Shown here piece by piece: positions 1 to 11,394 of a stretch of 64,000 nucleotides of DNA. The notes below the pieces were generated by a model. The model was given only the letters and a program-made list of their open reading frames with translations. It made no database searches and had not been told where the DNA came from. The translations under genes and the position numbers were made by a program. The stretch's first letter is position 1. Each line of letters opens with the position of its first letter. The stretch covers positions 1 through 64,000 of the forward strand of contig JALHMI010000012.1 in assembly GCA_022844125.1 (NCBI GenBank), written 5' to 3'. This stretch comes from Pirellulales bacterium. Its GTDB lineage: Bacteria > Planctomycetota > Planctomycetia > Pirellulales > PALSA-1355.

Positions 1-230
1 ATTGTGACCGCGCGAGACCTGGGAAGGGTCTCGCGGGTCACCAACCTAGTAACCCAAACCTAACACCAATGTCCCTCATTTAATTCCACAGCGCGCCCAC
101 AAAACGTGGGTAGGTTCAGGATCAGGCCGGGCGTTCACGGGGTGGGGCCGTTACTGCAGGTTGCGCGTCACCTGACCCCACTTGTGCCAGAGGCACCTGA
201 CAACAAGTTGTCACGGCTACCTGATAATTC

Positions 231-1214
231 TCACGCCCAGCTCTTCCGCTTATCGCTTTCCACAATCCGCTCCAGCACTCGCATGTTCGCCACGGCGTCC
301 TCGATCGGCGTCGGCACCGGACCATCTTCCAGCACCGCCCGGGCGAACAAATCTCCCTGGATCGTGTACTGATCGCAGACCGGTAGTGAGATCTCCGCAG
401 TCTTGCCGTGCTGCTCGTGCCGCATCATGCACGGCCGATCGGGCGGAGCGTTGAATGGAATGTCGATTTCGACGCGGCCGGTCGTGCCATAGATGTTCAC
501 CCGCTGGTATGCCACCATTTGCGTGCTGCATGTGAACGTCGAAGTTCCGGCGTCGAACTCCAGGATGCCCGAGGCCAGGCGATCCACGCCCAACTGCAAA
601 TCGTACTCGACCAGCCCGACCACGCGGCGCGGCTCGGCGTCATAGATGAATCGCGAGAGCGACACGCAGTAGCAGCCGATGTCCGGCAGTCCGCCGCCAC
701 CGATCTCGGCCTGGTTGCGAATGTTCCCGGCGTCGTCGTTGTAGTAACTGAACACGGTGTTGATCGTCTTGAGTTCACCCACTCCGCCGGCCTTGACGAT
801 TTCCTTCGCCCGCCGCCACTGCGGATGATGTCGATACATGAACGCTTCCATCAGCTTCAGCCGCGGATGCTTTCTGCCGGCGTCGACCAGCGTCTGCCCT
901 TCAGCGGCCGAAAGCCCAATCGGCTTTTCGCACAAGACGTGCTTGCCGGCTTCGAGCGCCGCGATCGACAGTGGCACGTGCAGATGGTTCGGCAGCGGGT
1001 TGTAGATCGCATCGACTTCCGGATCGGCCAGCAGCGCCTCGTACGATCCGTGCGCCGTGCGAATCCCCAGCCGATCGGCCGCGGCCCGCGCCTTGGCTGT
1101 ATCGCGCGAGGCGATCGCCACCACCTCGCACAATTCGCCACGTTGCATGGCGGGAATGACCTTCTCGGTGCCGATCTTGGCAGTGCTCAAAACGCCCCAG
1201 CGAAGCTTCTTCAT
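231..1214 (-). CDS. Gfo/Idh/MocA family oxidoreductase
   Basis: N-terminal Rossmann-like LRWGVLSTAKIGTEKVIPA; EKPIGLSAAEG motif; start chosen at MKKLRWG. Confidence 0.9.
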   Translation of the reverse strand: MKKLRWGVLSTAKIGTEKVIPAMQRGELCEVVAIASRDTAKARAAADRLGIRTAHGSYEALLADPEVDAIYNPLPNHLHVPLSIAALEAGKHVLCEKPIGLSAAEGQTLVDAGRKHPRLKLMEAFMYRHHPQWRRAKEIVKAGGVGELKTINTVFSYYNDDAGNIRNQAEIGGGGLPDIGCYCVSLSRFIYDAEPRRVVGLVEYDLQLGVDRLASGILEFDAGTSTFTCSTQMVAYQRVNIYGTTGRVEIDIPFNAPPDRPCMMRHEQHGKTAEISLPVCDQYTIQGDLFARAVLEDGPVPTPIEDAVANMRVLERIVESDKRKSWA

Positions 1215-1286
1215 GATTACCAGCGATCCAGTAAACACCTGCGAAACGGAAACCGCCAGGATACTGGCGCCCGTCCGCCCTGGCAA

Positions 1287-2291
1287 TTACGCCGCTTCCG
1301 TCGCCAGCCGGTCGCGCACTTGGCTGGCGATCTCGAACGACCGCCGCCGCGCCACATGATCGTAAAAGTGCCCCGTGAGCATTAGCTCGTCGGGCTTCAT
1401 CGTGCTGACGAACGCCTTCAGCGCCAGTTCCACAGTCCGCGCGTCGCCGACGAACGAGTACATCAGGGCGTGATCGATGCCCGCCTTCTCCAGCGGCGAA
1501 ACATACGCATTAATGTTGTCAATCGGTGGCGGCACCTGTCCCGCCATCCCGCGCCGCAGGTTGGCAAACGCCTGCTGCACGCTTGTGAACTGTCGTCGCG
1601 CTTCGGCATTGGTATCTGCCGCGAACACATTCACCCCCAGCATGACGTACGGCTGCTCAAGCTGCCGAGAGGGCTCGAACCTGCTCCGATAGATGTCCAC
1701 CGCCTGCAGCATCGCGTCGGGCGCAAAGTGCGATGCGAACGCAAACGGCAGCCCCAGCATCGCCGCAAGCTGCGCGCTGAACAGACTCGAACCCAACAGC
1801 CAGATCGGCACTCGCTGTCCTTCGCCCGGCACCGCGCGAATCCGCTGTCCCGGCTCGGCTGGCTCAAAGTACTTTCGCAGTTCCAGCACGTCGCGCGGAA
1901 ACTGCTCGGCCGTCTCCTCCGCATCGCGGCGCAGGGCGCGCGCCGTCGCCTGGTCGGTGCCCGGCGCGCGACCAAGTCCCAGATCGATCCGATCCGGGAA
2001 CAGTGCCGCCAGCGTGCCAAATTGCTCGGCAATCACCAGTGGCGAATGATTCGGCAGCATGATGCCGCCCGAGCCGACGCGGATGGTTCGCGTGCCGCCG
2101 GCGATGTGCGCGATCACCACGCTGGTGGCCGCTGAGGCGATGCCCGGCATGTTGTGATGCTCGGCCAGCCAATAGCGCTGGTAACCCCAGCGCTCGGCGT
2201 GCTGTGCCAGATCGAGCGAGTTGGCGAGCGCCACCGAGGCGGTGGAATCCTGCGCGATCGGCGCCAGATCGAGAATCGAAAACGGGATCAT
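1287..2291 (-). CDS. LLM class flavin-dependent oxidoreductase (luciferase-like)
   Basis: [36 protein letters not shown] motifs. Confidence 0.9.
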   Translation of the reverse strand: MIPFSILDLAPIAQDSTASVALANSLDLAQHAERWGYQRYWLAEHHNMPGIASAATSVVIAHIAGGTRTIRVGSGGIMLPNHSPLVIAEQFGTLAALFPDRIDLGLGRAPGTDQATARALRRDAEETAEQFPRDVLELRKYFEPAEPGQRIRAVPGEGQRVPIWLLGSSLFSAQLAAMLGLPFAFASHFAPDAMLQAVDIYRSRFEPSRQLEQPYVMLGVNVFAADTNAEARRQFTSVQQAFANLRRGMAGQVPPPIDNINAYVSPLEKAGIDHALMYSFVGDARTVELALKAFVSTMKPDELMLTGHFYDHVARRRSFEIASQVRDRLATEAA

Positions 2292-2364
2292 GTTTAATCC
2301 GTGTGGTACGTCCCTGAGCCCCAGCGAAGGGCGCGGTCTAATTGTAGGGTCTCGGGGGCAGCTC

Positions 2365-3393
2365 CTATTTCGAATGATACGTCTTCTCGTGACCATTGGC
2401 CGGAATGCTCACCGTGTACGTGTCACCGCTCGGATCGACCGACAATTTGATGAAGTTTGCCTGACACTCCTTCGTCGGGTTGGCAAGGTATTCGTCCGGT
2501 GCATTCGGCGAGCCATCCTCGCGCAGATTGCGATGCACCTGGTAGATCGCCTCGACCGAGGGCTGCGCCTTCAACGTCGCAAACGCGCCAGGATCGCAAC
2601 CCTTCGTCGCCCCGTTGTTGAAGACAGCGACACGCGGCTCGAGCTCGCGAATCACCAGCGGGTGATTGCTCGCGTCCATCCCGTGATGACTGGCCTGGTA
2701 TACGTCGACCTTACCCACCCGATTCACGGGACACACGAGCTTCGCCTCCAGGTTCCAGGTCAGGTCCCCCGCGTCGAAGAAATCGAACTCACCGAGCGAG
2801 ACCAACGTAACCACACTGTTGGCATTGTCGGTACCGTCGAAGGCCTTGGGCGGAACGTCCGCGCAGCCAGCCGTCGGCATCGTGCCTGCGGGCGCGTCAA
2901 TGAACTGTTGCCGTGTGCCGAGGCACTTCACCGTCAGCTTAACGCTGCCATCGTGCTGTTTGAGGGTAATGACATCGCCTGGCGAGATGACCGACCGCTT
3001 GCCGACTTTTGCTTCGAGATACGGCTTGTCCGGCCGATCGACGATCCCTGCGAAAAGACCGTTGTCGTGCAGATGCCCGATCGGCAGCACCTTGGCCAGT
3101 GTGGCCACGCCACCGAAATGGTCCGTGTGATAGTGGGTAATGATGACGTGGTCGAGCTGTCGCAGCCCAGCCTGCTGGGTCGCCACCTTGACGATCCGAT
3201 CCGGGTCACGGTGTCCCGGGTTGCCGGTGTCGATCAGCACGGCCTCGCCCGCCGGGGTGACAATCAGTGTCGCGGCTCCGCCTTCAACGTCGATCCAGTA
3301 GATATCGAGCCGGCCATCGGCCTGACCGGCAGTTGCGATCGAGGTGAGTCCCCAGCTGCACACCAGTGCTAGTACGTAACGTGAGCGAAGCAT
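2365..3393 (-). CDS. secreted MBL-fold metallo-hydrolase (ComEC/Rec2-like)
   Basis: signal peptide; HYHTDHFGG metal-binding motif. Confidence 0.85.
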   Translation of the reverse strand: MLRSRYVLALVCSWGLTSIATAGQADGRLDIYWIDVEGGAATLIVTPAGEAVLIDTGNPGHRDPDRIVKVATQQAGLRQLDHVIITHYHTDHFGGVATLAKVLPIGHLHDNGLFAGIVDRPDKPYLEAKVGKRSVISPGDVITLKQHDGSVKLTVKCLGTRQQFIDAPAGTMPTAGCADVPPKAFDGTDNANSVVTLVSLGEFDFFDAGDLTWNLEAKLVCPVNRVGKVDVYQASHHGMDASNHPLVIRELEPRVAVFNNGATKGCDPGAFATLKAQPSVEAIYQVHRNLREDGSPNAPDEYLANPTKECQANFIKLSVDPSGDTYTVSIPANGHEKTYHSK

Positions 3394-3660
3394 GAAGTCC
3401 CTTCACTGAAATGGAGGTCCGAGGGGCCGACCCCAGGTCGCGGGCGCCCTCAAACTAGCCAGCAATCGGTGACAGGGCAATTCCCCGGGCCTCTGTTCAG
3501 AATTGACCGGGAATTATGCACGGAAATGGTGTACAAGGCCTCCCGGTTGGGCTGCGCCACGGCGAAAAACCGCCGCTCCGCTGAATCTTCGCACGCCACT
3601 GACAGGTACAGACCTGGAGAGAAATTGCGGTACTTTATCCCCTCGAAGAGATCGAACACG

Positions 3661-5496
3661 ATGAAATGGTCTGATCTTCCGGCCAGGATGGCCACGGCAC
3701 TCTCAATCGCCTTACTGCTCGCCTTGGCTTGCACGGCCGGGGACTTGGCCGCAGATAAGCCCAGTTCCTCGCCCCTCGGCCGCACGGTCGAGAATTTTGA
3801 GCTCAAGGACTTTGCTGGCAAGCCGTACAAGCTGGCCGATTTCGCCGACCGCAAGGCCGTCGTGGTGGTCTACCTCGGCACCGAGTGCCCGCTGGCAAAG
3901 CTTTACGCTCCCAAGCTCGTCGAGCTCGCCGACAAGTTCGCGAAGCAGAACGTCGCCCTCATTGCCATCAACTCCAACCAGCAGGACTCGCTCTCCGAGC
4001 TGGCCGCTTATCACAAAACGCACGGGATGAACTTCCCGCTGCTCAAGGATCTGAACAACACCGTCGCCGACCAGATGGGCGCGGTCCGCACGCCCGAGGC
4101 TTTCCTGCTCGACGCCGATCGCAAGATCGTCTACTGGGGACGCATCGACGACCAGTTTGTCGTCGGCCGCCAACGCGATGCCGCGACCCGGCAGGATCTC
4201 GTCGCTGCCGTCGATGAACTGCTCGCGGGCAAACCGATCAGCGTCGCCACGACCGAAGCTCCCGGCTGCTTCATCGGCCGCGTGCACGAGCCGGTCGCCA
4301 ATGCCGATGTCACTTACACGGGCCACATCGCCGCGATTCTCAACAAGAGCTGCGTGGAGTGCCACCGCGAAGGCGAGATCGCCCCCTTCGTCCTGACGAG
4401 TTACGAAGACGTCGTCGGCTGGGCCGAGACGATTGCCGAGGTGATCCGCGACGGACGCATGCCACCGTGGCACGCCGATCCGCAGTACGGCACCTGGGCC
4501 AACGATTGCCGGCTGAGCGACCAGGAGAAGCAGCTCGTCGAAGATTGGGTCGCCGCCGGCGCTCCAGAAGGCAATCCTGCCGATCTGCCAAAGCCACCCT
4601 CGTTTGCCGTCGGCTGGCGTTTGCCTCGCGTCGACCGCGAAATCTTCATGGCCGACACGCCCGCCGAGATTCCGGCCGAAGGCACCGTCGACTACAAGTA
4701 CTACACCGTCGATCCCGGCTTCACCGAAGACACCTGGATTCAAGGCGCCCAGTGCAAGGCCGGCAACGCCGCGGTCGTGCACCACATCATCGTCTTCATT
4801 CGTGCGCCCAAGGGGCAGCAGGGCGGACTCGGCAATGGCATCGCCAAGGGCTTTCTCGCCGCCACCGCTCCGGGCGCGGCTCCCATGCTGTTTCAGTCCG
4901 GCATGGCTAAGAAGGTTCCCGCCGGATCGCAGCTCGTCTTCCAGATGCACTACACCCCCAGTGGCTCTCCGCAGAAAGACCTCAGCAGCATCGGCCTGAT
5001 GTTCGCCGATCCAAGAACCGTGAAGCACGAAGTCAGCACCATGGCGGTCGAAACCGCGCTGCTCCTGATTCCGCCCATGATGCCTAACTATCCGGTCACG
5101 GCTTGGCAGACCTTTAAGCAGGATACCGAGTTGCTGAGCCTTTACCCGCACATGCATGTTCGCGGCAAGGCTTTCCGCTATGAAGCGACCTATCCGGACG
5201 GCACGAAGGAGATCCTGCTCGACGTCCCGCGTTACGACTTCAACTGGCAGCAGACCTACGTCTTTCCGCAGCCGAAGTTGATCCCCAAGGGAACGCGGAT
5301 GCGCTGCGTCGCCCACTACGACAACTCGCCCGACAACATCGCCAATCCCGATCCCAAGCGGATCGTGCACTTCGGCGAGCAGACTTACGACGAGATGATG
5401 ATTGGCTTCATGGAAGCGATGCCGGCCAGCAACGCTACTGCACCGGGCACCGCTCGCACAGCCCAGGCGCCGAAGTCCAGCTCCGCTGGCCAATAA
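3661..5496 (+). CDS. redoxin-domain protein fused to c-type heme motif and copper type II monooxygenase-like domain
   Basis: redoxin region VVVYLGTECPLAKLYAPKLVEL; CVECH heme motif followed by EGEIAPF; C-terminal VVHHIIVFIRAP...LYPHMHVRGKAF. Confidence 0.85.
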   Translation: MKWSDLPARMATALSIALLLALACTAGDLAADKPSSSPLGRTVENFELKDFAGKPYKLADFADRKAVVVVYLGTECPLAKLYAPKLVELADKFAKQNVALIAINSNQQDSLSELAAYHKTHGMNFPLLKDLNNTVADQMGAVRTPEAFLLDADRKIVYWGRIDDQFVVGRQRDAATRQDLVAAVDELLAGKPISVATTEAPGCFIGRVHEPVANADVTYTGHIAAILNKSCVECHREGEIAPFVLTSYEDVVGWAETIAEVIRDGRMPPWHADPQYGTWANDCRLSDQEKQLVEDWVAAGAPEGNPADLPKPPSFAVGWRLPRVDREIFMADTPAEIPAEGTVDYKYYTVDPGFTEDTWIQGAQCKAGNAAVVHHIIVFIRAPKGQQGGLGNGIAKGFLAATAPGAAPMLFQSGMAKKVPAGSQLVFQMHYTPSGSPQKDLSSIGLMFADPRTVKHEVSTMAVETALLLIPPMMPNYPVTAWQTFKQDTELLSLYPHMHVRGKAFRYEATYPDGTKEILLDVPRYDFNWQQTYVFPQPKLIPKGTRMRCVAHYDNSPDNIANPDPKRIVHFGEQTYDEMMIGFMEAMPASNATAPGTARTAQAPKSSSAGQ

Positions 5497-5556
5497 GCAC
5501 GTCCACTTCCGGCGGCGAATAGTCGAACCTGCCGTAGCGCATCGCATCACGTTATG

Positions 5557-5578
5557 CCGGGGGAATACTTTCCCCCGG
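5557..5578. repeat. 22-nt palindromic hairpin CCGGGGGAATACTTTCCCCCGG
   Basis: near-perfect inverted repeat; related hairpins at 20025 and 54014. Confidence 0.8.
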
Positions 5579-5588
5579 AACACTTTGT

Positions 5589-5730
5589 GTGCGACAGTTG
5601 GACCGAGTGCCACAGGTGGCCGCGTCGCGGCTCACCTGTGAGCGTGATGCTTCGGAGGACCTGGCGTTACAAGTGCTCTCGTTCGAGCATCCGACACGGG
5701 TAACTGCTACGCAGCACCACGTGGCACCCC
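5589..5730. repeat. composite two-hairpin repeat, inverted copy of 19557-19680
   Basis: 5611-5640 matches reverse complement of 19637-19666 at 29/30 by eye; 5693-5729 resembles reverse complement of 19557-19593. Confidence 0.7.
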
Positions 5731-5774
5731 CGAACAACAACACTCGCCTCAGCCGAGGGCGCGTTGCGAAGAAG

Positions 5775-6599
5775 CTAAACGGCTAGCGCCTCACGCCGCA
5801 ACTTAGGGTCCAGGCCAATCATCGACGGCTCCATTCCCACCAGGTCCGCGATGGAATCCACAACCACGTCCGGGCGATAGGCATATCGCTTCAGGTCCTC
5901 GCGCGTCGTGCCGCCGGAGAGCACCAGCACCGTGCGATAACCCATCTGCACGCCGCCCAGGATGTCGGTCTCCATCGTGTCGCCGATGATCGTCGTTTCG
6001 GCCGTGGTCAGGCCCAACTCCTTGCGGGCAGCCCGCATCATCACGGGGCTCGGCTTGCCGACGCTGAAGGCCTTCAGGCCCGTCGCCGCTTCGAGCATCG
6101 CCACAATCGCTCCGCAGCCCGGCCGCAGTCCGTGCTGCGTGGGGCAGTTCGGATCCATGTTCGTGGCGATCAACTTCGCCCCGCGCAGAATCATCCGCGT
6201 GGCGGCTTCCAGCATCTCGAACGTGAGCACCCGTCCCTCGCCCACCACGACGTAGTCCGGGTCGTGGTCGACGATCGAGTAACCGTTTTGATGCAAGGCT
6301 TGTAGCAGGCCACCTTCACCAATCACATAGGCCGTTCCCTCGGGTAGTTGCTCGGCCAGAAAACGCGCCGTGGCCATGGCGCAGGTGAACACGTGGTCTT
6401 CATCGACGTCGATTCCCATTCGCTCGAGTCGGGTGGCCACGTCGCGTCGCGTACGCTGACTGTTATTGGTCAGGAATGTGAAAGGTGTACCTCGATGTTG
6501 CAGTTGGGCAATGAACTCGGCAGCTCCGGGAATGAGCTGCCCGCCTCGATAGATCACGCCATCCATGTCAATCAAAAATCCGTGTCGCATAAAACGCAT
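5775..6599 (-). CDS. HAD-IIA family hydrolase (NagD-like)
   Basis: FLIDMDGVIYRG, FLTNNSQRTRRD, IIGDTMETDILGG motifs. Confidence 0.9.
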   Translation of the reverse strand: MRFMRHGFLIDMDGVIYRGGQLIPGAAEFIAQLQHRGTPFTFLTNNSQRTRRDVATRLERMGIDVDEDHVFTCAMATARFLAEQLPEGTAYVIGEGGLLQALHQNGYSIVDHDPDYVVVGEGRVLTFEMLEAATRMILRGAKLIATNMDPNCPTQHGLRPGCGAIVAMLEAATGLKAFSVGKPSPVMMRAARKELGLTTAETTIIGDTMETDILGGVQMGYRTVLVLSGGTTREDLKRYAYRPDVVVDSIADLVGMEPSMIGLDPKLRREALAV

Positions 6600-6821
6600 T
6601 TAACCTGAGTGTCGAAAAAACGAATGCTGACTGTGCCGCACGTTGCGATGAGCAAGCACGCTAGAACATCGTTGCAAGGCGTGTGCCACCCCGCAAGACG
6701 GGACACCAACTCCTAACTTCGCCTGCAAGCCGGGCTCACAAACTGAACGTAAGTCGTTGCGAGTCGTCGATTGTTCAGACAAGATGCACACACCCGCAGT
6801 ACACGATTCCAGCTAGCTGCA

Positions 6822-6858
6822 ACAAAAAAGGGCAGGCATCCCGCTGGATGCTGCCCTC
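6822..6858 (-). terminator. intrinsic terminator downstream of the PEP-CTERM gene
   Basis: minus strand GGGCAGCATCC-agcg-GGATGCCTGCCC followed by TTTTTT. Confidence 0.8.
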
Positions 6859-6898
6859 GTGTTATCACTCACGCTGAACTTAGCGCGACAAGCGAAAA

Positions 6899-7567
6899 CT
6901 AGGATTTCACCCAGGTTTTCCGGCTGCGAACGACTACCACACCCAGAGTGGCAGCCGCAAGCGCGGCGAGCGCAATGCTCGATGGCTCGGGCACTACCAC
7001 CACTGGGTTGAACGACAGATCGTCGAACGCCGTGGTCGTGCTGCCAATCAGGATCACCTTGTGAATCCCGAATCCGGTCACCGACAGGATCGAAGCCGGC
7101 GGCTCGATCTGAATGTCGAAATCGATCGGGTCGCCATTGATGTCGAGCGCAAGCATCGTGTTCGTGCCCAGGCCTATGATGAACAGGTCGCCGCGGATCG
7201 ACACGAAGTCGGTCACTGCCGGCAGAAGCGGGTTGCCGGGCGATACGAACGCGATCTCGATCGGCACCGCGTACGTCAGCAGGCCTTCGGTCGTCGAAGC
7301 CGCGATCGCGTTCGGCGAGCTCGGCGTATTGGGTCCGAAGTTCACCACCGACGCAAAGCCGCCCAGCGAACTGAACAGCACGCCCTGGCTGGCATACTGG
7401 TTCGTAAGTTGCGAAGGCCCGGGAACCGGTAGCCCAGCCACCGTCGAAGTGGCCGGCAAATCATCGAAGCTAATCGTGACCGCCTGAGCGCTCCCTGCGC
7501 TCAAGCCGATCACCAGCGCCAAACTCGCGGCAGCGAGCGAGCGCGGAGTACAGAGTTGTCGAATCAT
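6899..7567 (-). CDS. PEP-CTERM sorting domain-containing secreted protein
   Basis: signal peptide; C-terminal VVPEPSSIALAALAAATLGVVVVRSRK. Confidence 0.9.
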   Translation of the reverse strand: MIRQLCTPRSLAAASLALVIGLSAGSAQAVTISFDDLPATSTVAGLPVPGPSQLTNQYASQGVLFSSLGGFASVVNFGPNTPSSPNAIAASTTEGLLTYAVPIEIAFVSPGNPLLPAVTDFVSIRGDLFIIGLGTNTMLALDINGDPIDFDIQIEPPASILSVTGFGIHKVILIGSTTTAFDDLSFNPVVVVPEPSSIALAALAAATLGVVVVRSRKTWVKS

Positions 7568-7832
7568 GGAAGTGAATCTGCTAGTGGGGGATGAAGACTG
7601 ACTTTGGAAGCGAAACGAAAAACGTGCTTCAGGTCTTCTTCACTAGCGTTCTCTTCTCTGTCCCAGGCGATGTGCCGTTTCTGGTGGGCAGACGAAAATG
7701 TTCCGGCTTTTCCGTCTGCAAGCTACGCTACTTACGCTTCCCTCCCGATTCAACGCACCGAAATCCGTGGCAAGGAATTTTTCGGGAAAGCGCGGAGATT
7801 TGCGCGGACCCGCATGTGTCTGGCACCCGAAA

Positions 7833-7873
7833 CGAAAAAGCCCCGCCGCAGGACTCGCCCTGCGACCGGGCTC
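7833..7873 (-). terminator. intrinsic terminator downstream of xylA
   Basis: minus strand AGCCCGGTCGCAGGG...CCTGCGGCGGGGCTTTTT. Confidence 0.75.
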
Positions 7874-7905
7874 AATGGTTTCAGTCGGCGTTTACGATCC
7901 GCCAA

Positions 7906-9219
7906 CTAGATATACGTATTGATGATGTTCTCCAGCAGCTCCTGCCGGCCGCTGATATTGGCCTGCGCTTCACCCTTTTCGAGCATGTACTTCTCCAGCG
8001 AGGCGAAGCTCTCCTTGCCCGCTTCGATGCTGGCGCCGATGCCCGTGCCCCACGAGCCGTAGCGCTCGGCCAGCATCTTATCGAGGATCCCATCCTTGCG
8101 AATCGCCGCGGCAATCTTCAGGCCGCGAGCAAACGCGTCCATGCCGCCGATGTGAGCATAGAACAAATCGACCGGCTCAAAGCTCTCGCGACGGACCTTG
8201 GCGTCAAAGTTGATGCCGCCCGGAGCCAGCCCGCCATACTTCAGAATTGAGAGCATGCAGGCCGTGGTCAGATAAATGTCGGTTGGGAACTGATCCGTAT
8301 CCCAACCGAGCAAGGCATCGCCCGTGTTGGCGTCGATCGAGCCGAGGAATCCCTGGGCGCCGGCGTACTCGATCTCATGCTGCATCGAGTGACCGGCCAG
8401 CGTGGCGTGGTTCGTCTCGATGTTCATCTTCACGTGATCCGTCAGGCCATACGTCCGCAGGAAGTTGATGCAGTTCGCCACGTCGAAGTCATACTGGTGC
8501 TTGGTCGGCTCCTTAGGCTTCGGCTCGAAGTAGAACTGCCCGGTGAAGCCGATCGCCTTCGCATGATCGACGGCCATGTGCATGAACGCGGCTAGGTGAT
8601 CAAACTCGCGCTTGATGTCCGTGTTCCACAAGTTCTGATAGCCTTCGCGGCCGCCCCAGAACGTGTAGCCCACGCCCCCCAACTCCTTGGTCACTTCAAT
8701 CGCCTTCTTCACCTGAGCCGCCGCATAGGCAAACGCGTCGGCGTTGGGGCTCGTCGCGGCGCCATGCATGTAGCGGGGGTTGCTGAACAGGTTCGCGGTG
8801 CCCCACAGCAGCTTGATGCCGGTCCGCTCTTGCTCTTCCTTCAGCACCTTAACAACGTCGTCCAGGTTCTTGTGCGACTCCTTCAGCGTCTTGCCTTCCG
8901 GCGCGACGTCGCGGTCGTGGAAGCAGTAGAAATGGACGCCCAGCTTCTGCATGAACTCGAAGGCCACCTTCGCCCGATCCTGGGCGTTCTTCACCGTGTC
9001 TTCGGCGGCTTCCCAGGGGCGGATCATCGTGCCCGGGCCGAACGGATCGGCGCCCTGGCCGCGGAAGGTGTGCCAATAGGCCACGGCAAACCGGAAGTGC
9101 TCCCGCATCGGCTTCCCCTCGACGACTTCGTTCTCGTCGTAGTGGTGGAAGGCGAGCATGTTCTTGCTCTGCGGACCTTCAAAACGAATCTTCTCGATAT
9201 CGGGAAAAGCAGCGGCCAT
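7906..9219 (-). CDS. xylA: xylose isomerase
   Basis: [59 protein letters not shown] motifs; full length. Confidence 0.97.
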   Translation of the reverse strand: MAAAFPDIEKIRFEGPQSKNMLAFHHYDENEVVEGKPMREHFRFAVAYWHTFRGQGADPFGPGTMIRPWEAAEDTVKNAQDRAKVAFEFMQKLGVHFYCFHDRDVAPEGKTLKESHKNLDDVVKVLKEEQERTGIKLLWGTANLFSNPRYMHGAATSPNADAFAYAAAQVKKAIEVTKELGGVGYTFWGGREGYQNLWNTDIKREFDHLAAFMHMAVDHAKAIGFTGQFYFEPKPKEPTKHQYDFDVANCINFLRTYGLTDHVKMNIETNHATLAGHSMQHEIEYAGAQGFLGSIDANTGDALLGWDTDQFPTDIYLTTACMLSILKYGGLAPGGINFDAKVRRESFEPVDLFYAHIGGMDAFARGLKIAAAIRKDGILDKMLAERYGSWGTGIGASIEAGKESFASLEKYMLEKGEAQANISGRQELLENIINTYI

Positions 9220-9335
9220 GATCTGTCACGCCTCGTGGGGAGTCGGTGTGCGGTTGTCCTGGAAAGAGACGGATTATCGTGGCAGATTGACGCCAAGCGG
9301 GCAAGGGGCGGGAGAGCCGGCCTGGAACCATCGAT

Positions 9336-9359
9336 AGCCCCCGGCTCTGCCGGCGGGGT
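9336..9359. repeat. AGCCCCCGGCTCTGCCGGCGGGGT hairpin element
   Basis: related copies at 12790, 42153 (inverted) and 63667. Confidence 0.75.
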
Positions 9360-9639
9360 CCCTGGCGCAACGTTTGGCGCGAATCTTCAAATCGCCCGCC
9401 TATTCCAGAAATAGGAAAAGCACGTATGAAAGCAGCTCCAACGCATCGAACCAATCCCACCACGCAAAGCACCGCGGTGCCGGTTTGGCCGGATCGACTT
9501 CCGTCTTCGACTGCGGGCGGCTCGATTGGCTTTCGGACATATCGCTCGGCTCGACCGGGAATCTTCCTCCCCAGTATTCGACACAGTGCCTGAATTATTT
9601 ACGCCCCGCCTTCACGGCCGAAGGTCCGGCGATGCAATA

Positions 9640-9830
9640 GCCAGGGGCAACGTCCCTGGTACTGAGTTCTTCCATTACGAATGCAGCCCCAACGGGGTGC
9701 GCTGACAGAGCGCCCCGTTGGGGCTTCGAAGTGGGAGGTTGCATGAATTCCAGGGGCGACGCCGGCTGCGCCGTCTTTGCCCCTGGCTATTGCAGGTTGG
9801 GCCGTTGGCCCACAATCGCATGCACCGTCA
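9640..9830. repeat. cluster of intergenic hairpins
   Basis: agccccaacggggt...gccccgttggggct; ccaggggcgacgccggc...tttgcccctggctattgca; ccaggggcaacgtccctgg. Confidence 0.7.
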
Positions 9831-9841
9831 ACGCCCGCCTT

Positions 9842-11362
9842 CTACTGCTTCTTCACTTCCGCCCAGTGCGTCACGGCGTTGTTCCCCCAGGCGTCCGGCA
9901 GCGTCTGCGTCGTGGCCGATCCGTTCAGCACGCCGTCGCGCAGCTTCAGCTCGACCTGCACCTGGTAGTCGCGACCGCGGGCGTCGTCGTACGGCACCTT
10001 GCCAGAAAAGCGCCCACGCAGAAATCCTTCGCGAAACGTCGCGTTGCTCAGCAGCGTCTCAAGCTGATCGCCCACGCGCACGTGCACGTCGCCATCCGGC
10101 TGCACCACCAGCCGCAGTGGCGCTTCCCCCTGATACGTGACCAGCTTGCCGCGCCAGGTGCCTTCAAGTTCTTTGATGGATGAGTCTGCCGGCTTCTGTT
10201 CGTCGCTCTTTCCTGAAGGCAGCGGCACCACATACTCGGACACGTCCTTGTGTTTCGGATTCTTCTCTGTCAGCAACACCTCGCTGATCAAATCCGGCAG
10301 CCGATACGCCAGCGGGCTGCGGCTATTGGCCAAACTCACAATCGCCAGCCGCTCGCTCGGAATGAATCGCACGGTGGTTGCCACGCCCGGCATCCCGCCT
10401 GTGTGCTGGATGTACTCGTAACCCCGGTCGTCCGCCGCGGTCCCCCATCCAATCCCATAGCCAGCGCCCTTACCCTCGATCGCCGTATCGCGCTGCATCT
10501 CGTCCAGCGATTCGTCCTTCAGGATCTGCTTCTGATCCGCCAGATGTTCTTTCATGTGGAACATTGCGAACCGCACCAGGTCGTGCGCGCTCGAGTACAC
10601 CGCCGATGCGCCGGGATGATCGAACTTATAAGACGGAATCCGCTTCCCCTCGGGCGTGTATCGAATCGCCTGCTGCGCCTCGAGCCCAGGCCCAATGTCG
10701 ATCGACGTATGCGTCATCCCCAGCGGCAGGAACACTTCCTCGCGCATGAAGTCGGCGTACGGCTTCCCGCTCACCTGCGTAATCACGTGATCGAGCAAAC
10801 CGTACCCGAAGTTCGCATACTGGTAACGCTCGCCCGGCGCGGTCATCAGCGTGCCATAGCGGCGAATCGACTCCGCAAAGCTCGGCGGCTCGTACGGTTC
10901 CCCCTCATAGAAGAACTGATAGTGCAGCGGCAGCCCCGAGGTGTGATTGGCCACGCGGCGGACCGTCGCGTCTGCGGCTTTTCCGACAAACGCCTGCAGC
11001 TTCACCTCGCCCAGGTAATCGTCGATCGGCTTGTCGAGATCCACCTTGCCCCGTTCGACCAGCACCATCAGGCCCGTCGCCGTGACGGGTTTTGACACGC
11101 TGGCCACGCTGTACAGCGTGTGCTCGGTCGCCGGCGTGCGGTTCTCGCGATCGGCCAACCCAAAGCCTTCCTCCCAGATGATCTTCCCGTCCTTCGCCAC
11201 CGCCACCGCAATTGAAGGAATGTTATCGTCTCGAATCGCGCTGGCGATCTTCTCGCGAATCGGCGCGAACTTGTCCGTCGACTCCTCCGCGCTTACGGCT
11301 GAAGAGATCGCGAGATATGCGGCAAGTCCAAGTAGCAGGGCAGGGCATTTAGGAAACAACAT
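9842..11362 (-). CDS. secreted serine hydrolase (beta-lactamase/class C family)
   Basis: SVSKPVTA (SxxK), YxN-like YQYANFGY, HTGG motifs; signal peptide. Confidence 0.88.
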   Translation of the reverse strand: MLFPKCPALLLGLAAYLAISSAVSAEESTDKFAPIREKIASAIRDDNIPSIAVAVAKDGKIIWEEGFGLADRENRTPATEHTLYSVASVSKPVTATGLMVLVERGKVDLDKPIDDYLGEVKLQAFVGKAADATVRRVANHTSGLPLHYQFFYEGEPYEPPSFAESIRRYGTLMTAPGERYQYANFGYGLLDHVITQVSGKPYADFMREEVFLPLGMTHTSIDIGPGLEAQQAIRYTPEGKRIPSYKFDHPGASAVYSSAHDLVRFAMFHMKEHLADQKQILKDESLDEMQRDTAIEGKGAGYGIGWGTAADDRGYEYIQHTGGMPGVATTVRFIPSERLAIVSLANSRSPLAYRLPDLISEVLLTEKNPKHKDVSEYVVPLPSGKSDEQKPADSSIKELEGTWRGKLVTYQGEAPLRLVVQPDGDVHVRVGDQLETLLSNATFREGFLRGRFSGKVPYDDARGRDYQVQVELKLRDGVLNGSATTQTLPDAWGNNAVTHWAEVKKQ

Positions 11363-11394
11363 GGCTGCGATCCTGGGAGGCGACAAACAACTCG

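Noticed and set aside
3712-5613. 633-aa minus-strand ORF
   Set aside because: Antisense to the redoxin/heme/copper protein; shadow frame.
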